64,000 bases of DNA from Thermoanaerobacterium sp. CMT5567-10 (GCF_030534315.2 NZ_CP130558.2:124001-188000); one strand, 5' to 3'; positions 1 through 10,398 are shown, counted from the first letter of the stretch. Program-made: numbers and translations. The notes: a model not told the origin generated them from the sequence alone.

Positions 1-2154
1 GCAAAAAACAATTTTCGTGATGAAATACTTGGTATAATATTTTTAACTTTTTCAATTATTTCATTAATTAGCCTTTATTCAGATACGACTGGTATTGTTG
101 GTAAAGAAATAGTAATTTTGTTAAAAAGTTTATTTGGTATTGGAGCATATGCCTTATCTCTATTAATTTTTATATATGCATTATTTCTTTTATTTAAAAG
201 TAAAGACTTTTTAGATTATAAGAAAATTATTTATCTATTAATTATATTTTTATGTTTTATAAGTATAGCTCAAATATATTTGTATCATGATATTGGACTT
301 TTTAAAAATTATGTAATCGAAAGCGTAAAATATGGCAATAAAAACTCAGGTGGTGGTGCGATTGCTGCTATTATTGTATTTGTACTTATCAAGTTTTTAG
401 GAATCGTAGGAAGTTGGTTACTATTAATCGCCACAGCAATTATTTGCGGTATAATTCTTACAGATATCTCTTTCATTGAAGCTATAAAATCAGCATATAA
501 ATACATATTTAAATTGATAGACTTATATAAAAGCAAAAAAGAGGTATTAAAAATAGAAAATAAAGACAATATGCCAACTACAATAGAAAAGGAGCCTATA
601 AGTAAAAGGGAAAGAAAAAAAATAAAACATGGTAAGGAAGAAGAATTAAAAATTATCCAACCAGTTTTTGAAGAAAAAGAAGAAAAAGTAAATCAGATAG
701 AAAATGATATTCAATCAATAAAAAAGGGAAATGAGGAAAAAGCAAATGATAATTATATTTATCCTCCTATAACTTTGTTGAAAGAAGGTACACCACAACA
801 AAAACTTAATAATAATTTAATAATAGAAAACGCTAGAAAATTAGAGCAAACTCTGAAAAACTTTGCTATTGATGCAAAAGTAGTTCAGGTCAGCAGAGGA
901 CCAGCTATTACAAGATTCGAAATACAGCCAAGTCCTGGTGTTAAAGTTAGTAGAATAGTTAGTTTAACTGACGATATTGCATTAAGCCTTGCGGCACCAT
1001 CTGTAAGGATTGAAGCGCCAATTCCGGGTAAATCTGCTGTTGGCATTGAAGTACCAAACGAAAAGATATCGGTTGTAACCCTCCGAGAAGTTCTTGATAC
1101 GAAAAAGTTTAGAGATAGCAAATCAGATTTAACAATAGCATTAGGCAAAGATATCACTGGAAATATAATTGTTGCTGATCTATCTAAAATGCCACATTTA
1201 TTAATAGCTGGTGCTACAGGTTCAGGAAAAAGTGTCTGTATAAATACATTGATTGTAAGCCTCTTATTTAAAGCTTCTCCCGACAAAGTGAAGATGATAT
1301 TAATAGATCCAAAAGTTGTCGAATTAAATATATATAATGGGATTCCACATTTACTTACGCCTGTTGTTACTGATCCTAAAAAAGCTGCAGGTGTTCTTAA
1401 CTGGGCTGTCAATGAAATGACAGAAAGGTATAAAACTTTTGCAGAAAACAATGTTAGAGATATTGATGGATATAATAAAATACATAGCGTCAATGCAATG
1501 CCTAAAATAGTCGTTATTGTTGATGAATTGTCAGATCTTATGATGGTATCACCTGCCGAAGTAGAAGAATACATATGCAGATTAGCACAAATGGCAAGAG
1601 CTGCTGGTATATATTTAGTGATTGCAACACAGAGACCTTCAGTAGATGTAATAACAGGTGTCATAAAGGCCAATATACCATCACGAATATCATTTGCAGT
1701 TACATCTCAAATAGATTCGCGAACCATATTGGATATGGCAGGTGCAGAAAAATTGCTAGGGAAAGGTGATATGCTGTACTATCCGATTGGTGAATCAAAA
1801 CCAATACGCGTTCAAGGTGCTTTTATATCTGATAAAGAGGTAGAGGATATAGTAAACTTTTTAAAAACAAATACATCAGAGCCAAAATATGAAGAAATAT
1901 TTGTTGAGCCTAAAAATTCATTAAATAAAGATATAGAAGAAGATGAATTAATGAACGATGCAATTAATGTTATTATAGAAACCGGACAAGCTTCTATATC
2001 AATGTTGCAAAGAAGGCTTCGTATAGGGTATGCCAGAGCAGCTAGAATAATTGATCAAATGGAACAAAAGGGAATTATAAGCGGTTATGATGGTTCCAAA
2101 CCAAGGCAAATATTGCTTTCAGAAGAGGAAATAAAAAAGATAACGGGTAGATAA
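1..2154 (+). CDS. ftsK: DNA translocase FtsK/SpoIIIE, 5' end outside window
   Basis: Membrane-anchored hexameric ATPase that pumps chromosomal DNA through the closing or sporulation septum. The reading frame is open from base 1, so the first start codon inside the window (TTG at 118) is not the true start; residues encoded before 118 look like more of the membrane domain. Counting from 118, hydrophobic helices occupy about residues 1-125, a charged Lys/Glu-rich linker follows, the motor has a Walker A GATGSGKS near residue 365 and a Walker B ending in VDEL near 470, and the last 65 residues form the winged-helix gamma domain that reads DNA polarity. A single spoIIIE-like copy is usual in such organisms. 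The family is certain; the choice between division and sporulation roles is not. Confidence 0.95.
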   Translation, partial: AKNNFRDEILGIIFLTFSIISLISLYSDTTGIVGKEIVILLKSLFGIGAYALSLLIFIYALFLLFKSKDFLDYKKIIYLLIIFLCFISIAQIYLYHDIGLFKNYVIESVKYGNKNSGGGAIAAIIVFVLIKFLGIVGSWLLLIATAIICGIILTDISFIEAIKSAYKYIFKLIDLYKSKKEVLKIENKDNMPTTIEKEPISKRERKKIKHGKEEELKIIQPVFEEKEEKVNQIENDIQSIKKGNEEKANDNYIYPPITLLKEGTPQQKLNNNLIIENARKLEQTLKNFAIDAKVVQVSRGPAITRFEIQPSPGVKVSRIVSLTDDIALSLAAPSVRIEAPIPGKSAVGIEVPNEKISVVTLREVLDTKKFRDSKSDLTIALGKDITGNIIVADLSKMPHLLIAGATGSGKSVCINTLIVSLLFKASPDKVKMILIDPKVVELNIYNGIPHLLTPVVTDPKKAAGVLNWAVNEMTERYKTFAENNVRDIDGYNKIHSVNAMPKIVVIVDELSDLMMVSPAEVEEYICRLAQMARAAGIYLVIATQRPSVDVITGVIKANIPSRISFAVTSQIDSRTILDMAGAEKLLGKGDMLYYPIGESKPIRVQGAFISDKEVEDIVNFLKTNTSEPKYEEIFVEPKNSLNKDIEEDELMNDAINVIIETGQASISMLQRRLRIGYARAARIIDQMEQKGIISGYDGSKPRQILLSEEEIKKITGR

Positions 2155-2234
2155 CATTCTTTACAATATAATTTATATAGTATATACTTTTCTTTGTAAA
2201 TAAAGAAGAATTAATTAAATGAAAGGAGTTTTAA

Positions 2235-3548
2235 ATGGTAAATGTCGGAATAATATCACTGGGTTGTGCAAAAAACACAGTTGATTCTGAAAAAATGCTT
2301 GGAATAATAAAAGAAAAAGGATATAACATTGTAAATAACGAAAATGATGCCGATGTATTGATTATAAACACTTGCGGATTTATTGAAAGTGCTAAGCGTG
2401 AATCAATTAATTATATAATTGAAATGGGTAAGCTTAAAGAAAAAAGATTAAAATCTTTAATAGCAGCTGGTTGTTTATCTGAAAGATATAAAGAAGAACT
2501 TCTAAGCAATTTACCAGAATTAGATGCTGTTATAGGAACTGGTGATTTTCTAAAAATATATGAAATAATCGAAAGTACTTTAAATGGCAAGCGTGTTTTA
2601 GAATATGGCCATGCTGATAAATTAGATGATGCAAACTCACCGAGAATGTTAAGTACTCCAAAACATTATGGTTATTTGAAGATTGCAGAAGGGTGTAATA
2701 ATAAATGTTCTTTTTGTATAATACCAAAGCTTAGAGGTCATTATAGAAGTGTTAAAATTGAGGATTTAGTTAATGAAGCGAAAATAATGGCTAAAAATGG
2801 TGTAAGAGAATTAATTTTGATTGCACAAGATACAACAAAATATGGCATTGATATATATAAGAAATTTATGTTACCAACTTTATTGAGAGAATTGTCTAAA
2901 ATAGATGAAATAAAATGGATAAGAATTTTATATGCTTATCCAGACAGCATAACTGATGAACTAATAGAAGAAATCAGAACAAATAGTAAATTACTGAAAT
3001 ATATTGATATGCCATTGCAACATTCAAATAATAATGTTCTTAAACGGATGAAAAGAAATACACAAAAAGAAAAAATTGAAGAAATAATAGACAAACTTCG
3101 TACTATTTCTGGGATGGTAATAAGGACAACATTTATAGTTGGATTTCCAGGTGAGACAGATGCTGAATTCGATGATTTGAAAGACTTTATCAAAGAAAAG
3201 AAATTTAATAAATTGGGTGTATTTACGTATTCTAGAGAGGAAGATACTGAAGCGTATGATATGCCAGATCAAGTTCCAGAAAAGATAAAGCAAAAACGGT
3301 ACAACGAAATAATGCTTTTACAAAGAAATATATCTTTGAATAATAATAAGAGCTTAATAGGTACTGAATTAGAAATTGTTGTAGAGGGTTATAAAGACGG
3401 TTTATATTATGGTAGAAGTTATATTGACGCACCCGATATTGACGGGGTTACTTTTGTCAAGGCAGATAGAAAATTAAATATTGGCGATTTTGTCAAAGTT
3501 AGAATCTCCAAAGCGTTTGATTATGATTTAATGGGGGAGTTGTTGTGA
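2235..3548 (+). CDS. rimO: Ribosomal protein S12 methylthiotransferase RimO
   Basis: Radical-SAM enzyme that adds a methylthio group to a conserved aspartate of ribosomal protein S12. The 437-residue protein has the N-terminal UPF0004 domain with cysteines for one Fe-S cluster (SLGCAKN at the start, then NTCGF and AAGCL). The radical-SAM triad is C154-x3-C158-x2-C161, and a TRAM-like C-terminal domain follows. It starts at an ATG behind AAAGGAG. Its TGA overlaps the GTG of pgsA by four bases, so the two are translationally coupled. The relative MiaB lies at 33391-34806; the N-terminal [12 protein letters not shown] pattern assigns this copy to RimO. Confidence 0.95.
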   Translation: MVNVGIISLGCAKNTVDSEKMLGIIKEKGYNIVNNENDADVLIINTCGFIESAKRESINYIIEMGKLKEKRLKSLIAAGCLSERYKEELLSNLPELDAVIGTGDFLKIYEIIESTLNGKRVLEYGHADKLDDANSPRMLSTPKHYGYLKIAEGCNNKCSFCIIPKLRGHYRSVKIEDLVNEAKIMAKNGVRELILIAQDTTKYGIDIYKKFMLPTLLRELSKIDEIKWIRILYAYPDSITDELIEEIRTNSKLLKYIDMPLQHSNNNVLKRMKRNTQKEKIEEIIDKLRTISGMVIRTTFIVGFPGETDAEFDDLKDFIKEKKFNKLGVFTYSREEDTEAYDMPDQVPEKIKQKRYNEIMLLQRNISLNNNKSLIGTELEIVVEGYKDGLYYGRSYIDAPDIDGVTFVKADRKLNIGDFVKVRISKAFDYDLMGELL

Positions 3549-4081
3549 ACATAGCAAATAAAATTACTATAGCAAGACTGGTGTTGGTTCCTTTTTTTAT
3601 AATTGTTATGCTATCTGGTATTAAATACGGCAACATAATATCAGCAGTTTTATTTGCGATTGCTTCCTTAACGGACAAACTAGATGGATATATAGCAAGA
3701 AAGTACAATCAAATAACTAATCTAGGTAAGTTTATGGATCCCCTTGTCGATAAAATTATGGTTTCTTCGGCTTTAATTGTTTTAATTCAGCTTGGTCGTA
3801 TTCAAAGTTGGATTGTGATAATTATTTTATCTAGAGAGTTTATAATAACAGGATTAAGAGCAATAGGTGCCGATAAAGGCGTGGTAATTGCAGCTAGTAA
3901 CCTTGGAAAATACAAGACTACATTTCAAATAATAGCAATTATTTCTCTAATGTTAAATAATTACCCATTTGAATATATCTTTTTTCCGTTTTCTACTGTA
4001 GCAATATATCTTGCATTATTTTTGACAGTATATTCGGGCATAGATTATATCATAAAATGTAGAAACATAATATTGGAATAA
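3545..4081 (+). CDS. pgsA: CDP-diacylglycerol-glycerol-3-phosphate phosphatidyltransferase
   Basis: Makes phosphatidylglycerophosphate, the committed step to phosphatidylglycerol, in the cytoplasmic membrane. The CDP-alcohol phosphotransferase signature is complete: D47-G48-x2-A51-R52-x8-G61-x3-D65-x3-D69. The 178-residue length and several hydrophobic helices are normal for PgsA. It starts at GTG inside the rimO stop codon (GTGA overlap) behind GGGGGAG. The pgsA-cinA-recA order is a common Firmicute arrangement. Confidence 0.95.
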   Translation: MNIANKITIARLVLVPFFIIVMLSGIKYGNIISAVLFAIASLTDKLDGYIARKYNQITNLGKFMDPLVDKIMVSSALIVLIQLGRIQSWIVIIILSREFIITGLRAIGADKGVVIAASNLGKYKTTFQIIAIISLMLNNYPFEYIFFPFSTVAIYLALFLTVYSGIDYIIKCRNIILE

Positions 4082-4094
4082 GAAGGTGTTATTG

Positions 4095-5339
4095 TTGAAA
4101 TGTGAGATAATATCTGTCGGTACAGAGCTTCTTCTTGGGCAAATAGCAAATACAGATGCAAAATTTTTATCCGAAAAGTTAACCTCATTGGGAATTGATG
4201 TCTACTTTCAAACCAATGTAGGTGATAATAAAAATAGGCTTTTAGAATGTCTAAAAATTGCTTCAAATCGCTCTGATATCATAATATTAACTGGTGGTTT
4301 AGGTCCAACAATGGATGATTTAACTAAAGAAACGGTGGCAGAATTTTTTGAACTTAAACTTATTGAAGACGCAGATACAAAATTAAAGATTGAAGCGTAT
4401 TTTAAAAAATCAATGAGGAAAATGACGCAAAATAATTACAAGCAAGCTTTATTTCCAGAAGGTTCTAAAATTTTGTCAAATGACAATGGTACAGCACCAG
4501 GATGTATTTTTGAAAAAAACGGCAAAAAAGTTGTGATATTGCCTGGACCTCCTTCAGAATTGATACCTATGTTTAATAATTATGTTTACCCGTTCCTAAA
4601 GTCATTAAGCAACGACATTATTGTTTCTAGGGTAATAAAAATATTTGGCATAGGAGAATCACAAGTTGAGACGATGGTAAGCGATATATTGTTATCAAAA
4701 AACCCAACTGTTGCGCCACTTATTAGAAATGGTTTTGTTACATTAAGAATAACTGCCAAGTCTGATGATGTTCAAAAGGCCAAAAAAATGATTGATGACA
4801 TTGAAACAAGTTTGAGAAAAATTTTTGGTGAATATATTTTTGGTGTAGATGATGATACTATGGAATCAATAGTTCTTAATTTGCTGAAAGACAAAGGATT
4901 TACGCTTTCTACGGCTGAATCATGCACAGGTGGATTGTTATCAGAAAAAATTACAAGCGTACCAGGTGCTTCTGAAGTCTTTAAATTTGGCGCAATAACA
5001 TACAGTAACGAATCAAAAGAAAATATTTTGGAAGTTTCGAGCGAGATTATCAGACGACATGGTGCTGTAAGTGAAGAGACGGCAAGAGAAATGGCTATGA
5101 ACGTAAAAAATATTTCAAAAACAGACTACGGACTATCTATTACAGGAATAGCTGGCCCAAGTGGAGGTACGATTGAGAAACCTGTTGGATTAGTATATAT
5201 TGGACTTGCATACAAAGATGAAGTATACGTAAAAAAATTAATTTCAAATGGTAATAGAGATAAAGTAAGATTAAATTCTGCAATGCATGCACTTGACATG
5301 TTGAGAAGACATTTGACTGGATTAAAAATTGACTATTAA
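4095..5339 (+). CDS. cinA: CinA-family protein (nicotinamide-nucleotide amidase type)
   Basis: Two-domain protein of pyridine-nucleotide salvage. The N-terminal molybdopterin-binding-like (COG1058) domain begins KCEIISVGTELLLG, and the C-terminal PncC-type amidase domain has TAESCTGGL and SITGIAGPSGG. I place the start at TTG 4095, six bases after AAGGTG; the in-frame GTG at 4086 overlaps that ribosome site, and family members normally begin at the residue just before K-x-E-I-I-S-V-G. The product is then 414 residues. CinA genes commonly precede recA in Firmicutes, where the name comes from competence induction; no competence-specific signal is visible here. Confidence 0.92.
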   Translation: MKCEIISVGTELLLGQIANTDAKFLSEKLTSLGIDVYFQTNVGDNKNRLLECLKIASNRSDIIILTGGLGPTMDDLTKETVAEFFELKLIEDADTKLKIEAYFKKSMRKMTQNNYKQALFPEGSKILSNDNGTAPGCIFEKNGKKVVILPGPPSELIPMFNNYVYPFLKSLSNDIIVSRVIKIFGIGESQVETMVSDILLSKNPTVAPLIRNGFVTLRITAKSDDVQKAKKMIDDIETSLRKIFGEYIFGVDDDTMESIVLNLLKDKGFTLSTAESCTGGLLSEKITSVPGASEVFKFGAITYSNESKENILEVSSEIIRRHGAVSEETAREMAMNVKNISKTDYGLSITGIAGPSGGTIEKPVGLVYIGLAYKDEVYVKKLISNGNRDKVRLNSAMHALDMLRRHLTGLKIDY

Positions 5340-5398
5340 ATTTTCCTAATATATAATTGAATTATGAGGATTGCCTAAATTTGGCGGGAGGAGAAATT

Positions 5399-6430
5399 AT
5401 GATAGAAAAACAAAAAGCCCTTGATATGGCTATAAATCAAATCGAAAGACAATTTGGGAAAGGCTCGATAATGAGACTTGGCGATAACAGCAAACTTAAT
5501 GTAGAGGTTATTTCGACTGGCTCTATTGACCTTGATATAGCTTTAGGAGTGGGAGGAGTACCAAGAGGAAGAATCATAGAAATATTTGGTCCAGAATCTT
5601 CTGGTAAAACGACTATTGCACTGCATATATTAGCTGAAGCACAGAAATTAGGAGGAACCGGTGCATTTATCGATGCTGAACATGCATTGGATCCCGCATA
5701 CGCCAAAAACGTTGGTGTTAACATTGATAATTTATTAGTTTCCCAACCTGATACTGGTGAACAAGCTCTTGAGATCGTGGAGGCACTTGTGCGAAGCGGT
5801 GCTATCGATGTAATAGTGATCGATTCTGTTGCTGCTCTCGTTCCAAAAGCAGAGATAGATGGTGATATGGGCGATGCTCATGTAGGATTACAGGCAAGAC
5901 TCATGTCACAAGCTTTAAGAAAATTATCTGGCGTTATAAGTAAGACAAGATCTGTAGCTGTTTTCATAAACCAGCTTCGAGAAAAAGTTGGCGTAATGTT
6001 TGGAAATCCGGAGACAACTCCTGGCGGTAGAGCTTTAAAATTTTACTCTACGATTCGCCTTGATGTAAGAAAAGTAGATGCTATAAAGCAGGGCAATGAT
6101 GTTGTAGGCAATAGAACACGGGTAAAAGTTGTAAAAAACAAAGTTGCACCTCCATTTAAGCAAGCAGAATTTGACATCATGTATGGCGAAGGCATATCTA
6201 GAGAAGGCAGCATCTTGGATTTAGCTGCAAGCATCGATATAATAGACAAAAGTGGTGCATGGTATTCTTACGGCGACATAAGGCTTGGGCAGGGCAGAGA
6301 AAACGCAAAACAGTATTTGAAAGATAATAAGCCAATTGCAGATGAAATAGAAAATAAAATTAGAGAAAATTTTAATCTTTTAGTAACAACAAAAAAGTCA
6401 GTTAGTGACAACGGAATTGAACAAGATTAG
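5399..6430 (+). CDS. recA: Recombinase RecA
   Basis: Strand-exchange protein and coprotease for LexA. With the ATG at 5399 behind GGGAGGAG the product has 343 residues and begins [16 protein letters not shown], the family-typical start; an in-frame codon at 5357 has no ribosome site and would add 14 atypical residues. Walker A is GPESSGKTT (about residues 65-73), the L2 region carries the conserved NQLREK and [12 protein letters not shown] blocks, and the tail is short and charged. No LexA-box match (GAAC-N4-GTTY) is visible in the 60 bases upstream, so it may be transcribed from further upstream, or its operator diverges from the one at lexA. Confidence 0.98.
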   Translation: MIEKQKALDMAINQIERQFGKGSIMRLGDNSKLNVEVISTGSIDLDIALGVGGVPRGRIIEIFGPESSGKTTIALHILAEAQKLGGTGAFIDAEHALDPAYAKNVGVNIDNLLVSQPDTGEQALEIVEALVRSGAIDVIVIDSVAALVPKAEIDGDMGDAHVGLQARLMSQALRKLSGVISKTRSVAVFINQLREKVGVMFGNPETTPGGRALKFYSTIRLDVRKVDAIKQGNDVVGNRTRVKVVKNKVAPPFKQAEFDIMYGEGISREGSILDLAASIDIIDKSGAWYSYGDIRLGQGRENAKQYLKDNKPIADEIENKIRENFNLLVTTKKSVSDNGIEQD

Positions 6431-6453
6431 TAACCCTATATAGGGTTATTTTT
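6431..6453 (+). terminator. Intrinsic terminator between recA and recX
   Basis: A perfect 18-base palindrome (TAACCCTAT/ATAGGGTTA) begins right after the recA stop codon and is followed by a T-run. It probably attenuates rather than abolishes read-through, because recX follows only 18 bases later with no clear promoter. Confidence 0.7.
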
Positions 6454-6470
6454 CTATAAAGGGTGATAAA

Positions 6471-7069
6471 ATGAAGATTACGAACATCGAAAAACAAAAA
6501 AACAATAGTATGCGATTTAATGTTTATATTGACAATAAATATGCATTTTCAGTCTCTTATGAAGAAAAAAAGAACTTGATTTAAAAGAAGGAATTGACAT
6601 AGATGAGGAACAATATAATTATTATGTAAACTTCTTAGTTAATAAAAGTGCATATAATGATTCACTAAAATTTCTTTCATATTCTATGAGAACCAAAAAG
6701 GAGCTTATTGATAAATTAAAATTAATAGGTTACGATGATTCTATAATCAATAATGTTTTAGAAAAATTGATTCAACAGCGTTACATAGATGATGAGTATT
6801 ATACAGAGTTATATATAAAAGAAAAAAAGGAACGGCTTTACAGCAAATATAGAATATACAATGAACTTTATAGAAAAGGAATTGATCCTTCTATAATTGC
6901 ATCTAAACTTGATAAATTATATGAAGATGAAATAGATACGATTAAAAAATTGATTATCAAAAAACGTATTTCCACAAATGACAAATTGAAAATCAAAAAT
7001 TATTTATTCAGAAAGGGATTCATGATCGAAGACATAAATAAAGCCCTCTTAGATGAGGAGGTTAATTAA
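6471..7069 (+). CDS. recX: RecX, regulator of RecA, split by a -1 frameshift
   Basis: RecX binds RecA filaments and limits recombinase activity. The gene starts at ATG 6471 behind AAAGGGTG and reads MKITNIEKQKNNS then RFNVYIDNKYAFSVSYEE, clear RecX N-terminal sequence, but meets TAA at 6582 after 37 codons. The rest of RecX (ELDLKEG onward, with the FLSYSMRTKKEL motif) continues in the -1 frame to TAA at 7067. The frames meet at 6566-6572, which reads A AAA AAG in the zero frame; adding one A, or a -1 slip there, gives an intact product of about 199 residues. It could be a real indel in a poly-A run, an assembly error or programmed slippage. No clear stem or upstream Shine-Dalgarno stimulator is visible. 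Confidence 0.85.
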
Positions 7070-7070
7070 A

Positions 7071-8237
7071 TTGCTAAATAGGTCAAAATTAATTCTTTTG
7101 ATTAACACTTTGGTTGAGAGTGAAAAAAAGGTATTTAATACGTTGATTGAGGATTTGAAAAATGCTCTTGACGAATTTAATAAATTAAAGGGCACAGAAG
7201 ATGAATTGATTAAAAAGATAAAGTCAAGCAAAACATCTTGGCTTACTGCAATTCCTATAGAAAGCTTAAATGATATAAAGCCTGTATGCGAAATAACAAA
7301 AGACTATAGTGTTATAGCAGTAGATGGTTCTCAAATCATGCCTGATAGGCATGAAGTTCGCTTATGCTACTTGATAAACATAGGCTATGTAATATTTAAT
7401 TACGGGAAAAATTCAAATGCCGAATTAAAATCAGAACCGACTTTATATTTTAATGAAGATGATCTGTATAAGGAATATGGTGGAATAAAAACATTAATTA
7501 ACGCAAAAGATATAACATTTAAAAGAACAATTATGGAATACAACAAAGTTGCCGAATGTATATCAAGAGTACAAGACGAAAATAAAATCGCTTTTATTGA
7601 CGGAACTTTGATTGAATGGATGGTACAGGGAGATCCTAATGAGAAATTTATAATTGACAGCATACTTAGAACTTTTAATACTGCTCAAAAGTTTAACACA
7701 CCTATTGTTGGGTATATTAGTTCACCTAAAAGCAATGATTTTATAAATATGCTTCGGATATCATTGTGTCCACAAGATCTTGTAAATTGCAATAATTGTC
7801 CTTATCTAAAAAATGATAAAAGTTTGCCATGTAGCATAATAAACAAAATAAATGACGCAGATTTATTCTTTAAAATACTTAAAAATGGAGAGAGGTCTCC
7901 ATTATTTTTAAGTACATCACATATATTGGAAAATTACGGTGAGCATAAAATTGCTTTCTTTTATCTCAATACAGGACATGAAATTGCCAGAATAGAAATT
8001 CCATATTGGGTTGCAGATGATAAAAGAAATTTAGATTTAGTACATTTCATATGCTATGATCAGTCAAAAAAAGGAAATGGATACCCTATATCGCTATCAG
8101 AAGCACACGAACAAGCCGTTGTTACAGGTGCTGATAGAGATTTGTTTTATGGTATGTTATCAAATTTATATATTAAAAACGGCATAAAAGTATCACGTTC
8201 ATATAAATCACAGAGAAAAAGGAGTAGTATTTTATGA
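7071..8237 (+). CDS. nurA: NurA-family 5'-3' nuclease
   Basis: NurA enzymes are nucleases that work with the HerA translocase to trim DNA ends and are best known from archaea. This 388-residue protein has the NurA active-site block VIAVDGSQIMPDRHE (around residue 80), a second acidic block AFIDGTLIEW, and a late AHEQAVVTGAD block. Its middle has a four-cysteine cluster (LCPQDLVNCNNCPYL, then a Cys about 15 residues on). I chose TTG 7071, nine bases after a perfect AGGAGG, over ATG 7053, which has no ribosome site and overlaps recX. Its TGA overlaps the next ATG. Linkage to HerA, Mre11 and Rad50 supports the role in end resection. Confidence 0.88.
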   Translation: MLNRSKLILLINTLVESEKKVFNTLIEDLKNALDEFNKLKGTEDELIKKIKSSKTSWLTAIPIESLNDIKPVCEITKDYSVIAVDGSQIMPDRHEVRLCYLINIGYVIFNYGKNSNAELKSEPTLYFNEDDLYKEYGGIKTLINAKDITFKRTIMEYNKVAECISRVQDENKIAFIDGTLIEWMVQGDPNEKFIIDSILRTFNTAQKFNTPIVGYISSPKSNDFINMLRISLCPQDLVNCNNCPYLKNDKSLPCSIINKINDADLFFKILKNGERSPLFLSTSHILENYGEHKIAFFYLNTGHEIARIEIPYWVADDKRNLDLVHFICYDQSKKGNGYPISLSEAHEQAVVTGADRDLFYGMLSNLYIKNGIKVSRSYKSQRKRSSIL

Positions 8238-8803
8238 ATCATATTGGCGAAGTAATAGAAACAAGTACGTTAAGATTCACATGCCAATCTGTAAAGTTAA
8301 ATGATGGTCCTGATTTTGGAAGTTTTGTAAAGGCAATATCAAACGATATAACTATATATGGTATTGTCTATAATGTTTCCACGATGAGTGATGATCAAAC
8401 AAGAAGGCCAGTTGCATTTGGATTATCCGAAGAAGAGTTAAAAATGCAACAACCACAGATTTTTGAATTGATGCATACGTATTTTGATGTTCAAATAATA
8501 GGCTATAAAAAAGACACATATATAGGATTAGTCCCGCCTAAGCCAGTAAAAATACACGCATTTACTTATCAATGTGATGACATTGATTTAAATGATATAA
8601 GGGCAGATCTCAACTTTATAAAATATATATTAAACGGAAAAACAGGTGTAGAAGATGAACTTATTGCAGCTGCTATAAGAAACTTATATTATGCTACAGA
8701 TCATGAAGAATCTTATTTAATAGATGTAGGTAAGGAATTAATAAGATTATTGAAAAATGATTTTGATAGATATGTAACAATAAAAAGGATGTGTAACATA
8801 TGA
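8234..8803 (+). CDS. Stand-alone HAS-barrel protein
   Basis: A 189-residue protein between NurA and HerA. Its first 65 residues (GEVIETSTLRFTCQSVKL, GSFVKAI, IYGIVYNVS, TRRPVAFG) have the pattern of the HAS barrel, the small beta-barrel found at the N-terminus of HerA and of F1-ATPase subunits. A PPKPVKIHAFTYQC block and a mostly helical tail follow. HerA has its own N-terminal barrel, so this is an extra copy and probably a partner or regulator of the HerA-NurA machine. It is joined to both neighbours by ATGA overlaps. The fold is assigned from pattern; the function is inferred only from context. Confidence 0.72.
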   Translation: MNHIGEVIETSTLRFTCQSVKLNDGPDFGSFVKAISNDITIYGIVYNVSTMSDDQTRRPVAFGLSEEELKMQQPQIFELMHTYFDVQIIGYKKDTYIGLVPPKPVKIHAFTYQCDDIDLNDIRADLNFIKYILNGKTGVEDELIAAAIRNLYYATDHEESYLIDVGKELIRLLKNDFDRYVTIKRMCNI

Positions 8804-10398
8804 AAGGTAAACTTTTTAGAGGTTCTATATCATCTGGTCTAGACATTAAGCTTACAGGAGACAGCATTATAGAGGATATAAAAGTTGGCAATTTTGTTGT
8901 CGTCACTGGAAAGAAAAATAAATATTTATGCATGGTAACAGATATTAAATATGAAGCTGTGAATCCTCAAATCATGATAAGTGGAACAGATTTTGATAGC
9001 GAGATAGACGAAAAAATAATAGAAGGAACAGGAGTGTACGGTGTTATTACACTATCCCCAATGATACAAGTCGATGAAAATCAGAATGCATTGACTGTTA
9101 AATCAATACCATCTTATGGTTCATATGCTTTAGACGCAGATAAAGACGATATATATGCAGTTTTTGGAGAGCCTTCGGATGAGAATTTCTACATCGGTAC
9201 ACCACCTGAAATGGACATTCCAATTTGCATAAATTTGAAAAAACTTGTTGAAAGAAGCACAGGTATCTTTGGACGTGCAGGTACAGGAAAAACGTACTTG
9301 ACAAGACTATTATTGTCTGGATTAGTAAAATCCAAGCTTGCTGTAAGCCTCATTTTTGATGCTCACAACGAATATGGTTATGGTGCAAAAAGCGAAAACA
9401 GTGGTTATGTAAAGGGATTAAAGCAATTATTTGGAAGCAAAGTTGCTATATTTACTTTAGACAGAGAATCTTCTTTACGAAGACAAGTACCTATAGACGG
9501 TGTTTTAAATATAGCTTACAATCAAATAACTCCTGATGATATTTTACTTTTAAATTCTATGTTGAACTTGAATAGTACAGCAATCGAGAGTATATATCAA
9601 ATAATGAAAAAAGAAGGCAATAATTGGTTGTATAACTTTTTAAACATAGATGCATCAGAAATCGATGAATATGCATTGGAAATAGGTGCTAATGGAAGTT
9701 CACTGCAGGCTTTAAGAAGAAAATTAGAAAGATTCACAAAATTACCTTTTTTAATGAATGCGACTCCAAATGACTGTATTAAACAGATAATGGATTATTT
9801 ACAGAATGGAATAAATGTCGTAATAGAATTTGGTAATGTATCTACATTAGGCTACATGTTAGTAGCGAACATAATAACGCGTCATATTCATGACATGTAT
9901 GTTAAAAAATCTGAAGAAGCTATAGCAAACAACAGCAAAGGCCCCATACCTTTAGTCATTGCAGTGGAAGAAGCACATAGATTTTTAGATCCATCTATTT
10001 CTAAAGAGACTACAATGGGGGAAATAGCAAGAGAAATGAGAAAATATAATGTTACATTGTTGATTGTGGATCAGAGGACATCTCAAATTGACACAGAAGT
10101 AATGTCACAAATTGGCACAAAAATTACATGCAGACTGGAAGATGAAAATGATATAAATTCATTTTTATCCGGTGTAAATAACGCTTCAAAATTAAGAAAT
10201 GTATTGGCAAGCCTTGACCAAAAGCAACAAGCTTTAATAATAGGCCATGCTGTACCAATGCCAGTTGTCATTAAGACAAGAAATTATGATCATGAATTTT
10301 ATAAGGATGTTTCAACTTTTAATGATAGTGACTTTATAGACAAGCCTTTTTTGGAATTAATAGAAAAAGAAAAGATCGATGAATTATTTCCAGATTAA
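8800..10398 (+). CDS. herA: HerA-family DNA translocase ATPase
   Basis: Hexameric FtsK-superfamily ATPase that threads double-stranded DNA for NurA. Residues 1 to about 110 form a HAS barrel. Walker A GRAGTGKT lies at about 158-165, Walker B LVIAVEEAHRFLD near 386-398, followed by IAREMRKYNVTLLIVDQRTS with the conserved DQR-containing sensor. The C-terminal VMSQIGTKITCRL and QQALIIGHAVPMPV blocks are typical of HerA and differ from FtsK at 1-2154. The start ATG overlaps the stop of the HAS-barrel gene. At 532 residues it is in the normal HerA range. Confidence 0.9.
   Translation: MKGKLFRGSISSGLDIKLTGDSIIEDIKVGNFVVVTGKKNKYLCMVTDIKYEAVNPQIMISGTDFDSEIDEKIIEGTGVYGVITLSPMIQVDENQNALTVKSIPSYGSYALDADKDDIYAVFGEPSDENFYIGTPPEMDIPICINLKKLVERSTGIFGRAGTGKTYLTRLLLSGLVKSKLAVSLIFDAHNEYGYGAKSENSGYVKGLKQLFGSKVAIFTLDRESSLRRQVPIDGVLNIAYNQITPDDILLLNSMLNLNSTAIESIYQIMKKEGNNWLYNFLNIDASEIDEYALEIGANGSSLQALRRKLERFTKLPFLMNATPNDCIKQIMDYLQNGINVVIEFGNVSTLGYMLVANIITRHIHDMYVKKSEEAIANNSKGPIPLVIAVEEAHRFLDPSISKETTMGEIAREMRKYNVTLLIVDQRTSQIDTEVMSQIGTKITCRLEDENDINSFLSGVNNASKLRNVLASLDQKQQALIIGHAVPMPVVIKTRNYDHEFYKDVSTFNDSDFIDKPFLELIEKEKIDELFPD

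Noticed and set aside
885..1673. Long open frame antisense to ftsK
   Set aside because: It lies wholly inside a well-conserved gene, has no ribosome site or recognisable motif, and arises from codon bias on the other strand. Similar antisense frames over recA, rny, mutL, cmk (39081-39650) and others were left out for the same reason.
5340..5398. LexA box in front of recA
   Set aside because: I searched for GAAC-N4-GTTY-like sequence and found none; the region holds only A/T-rich sequence and the GGGAGGAG ribosome site.
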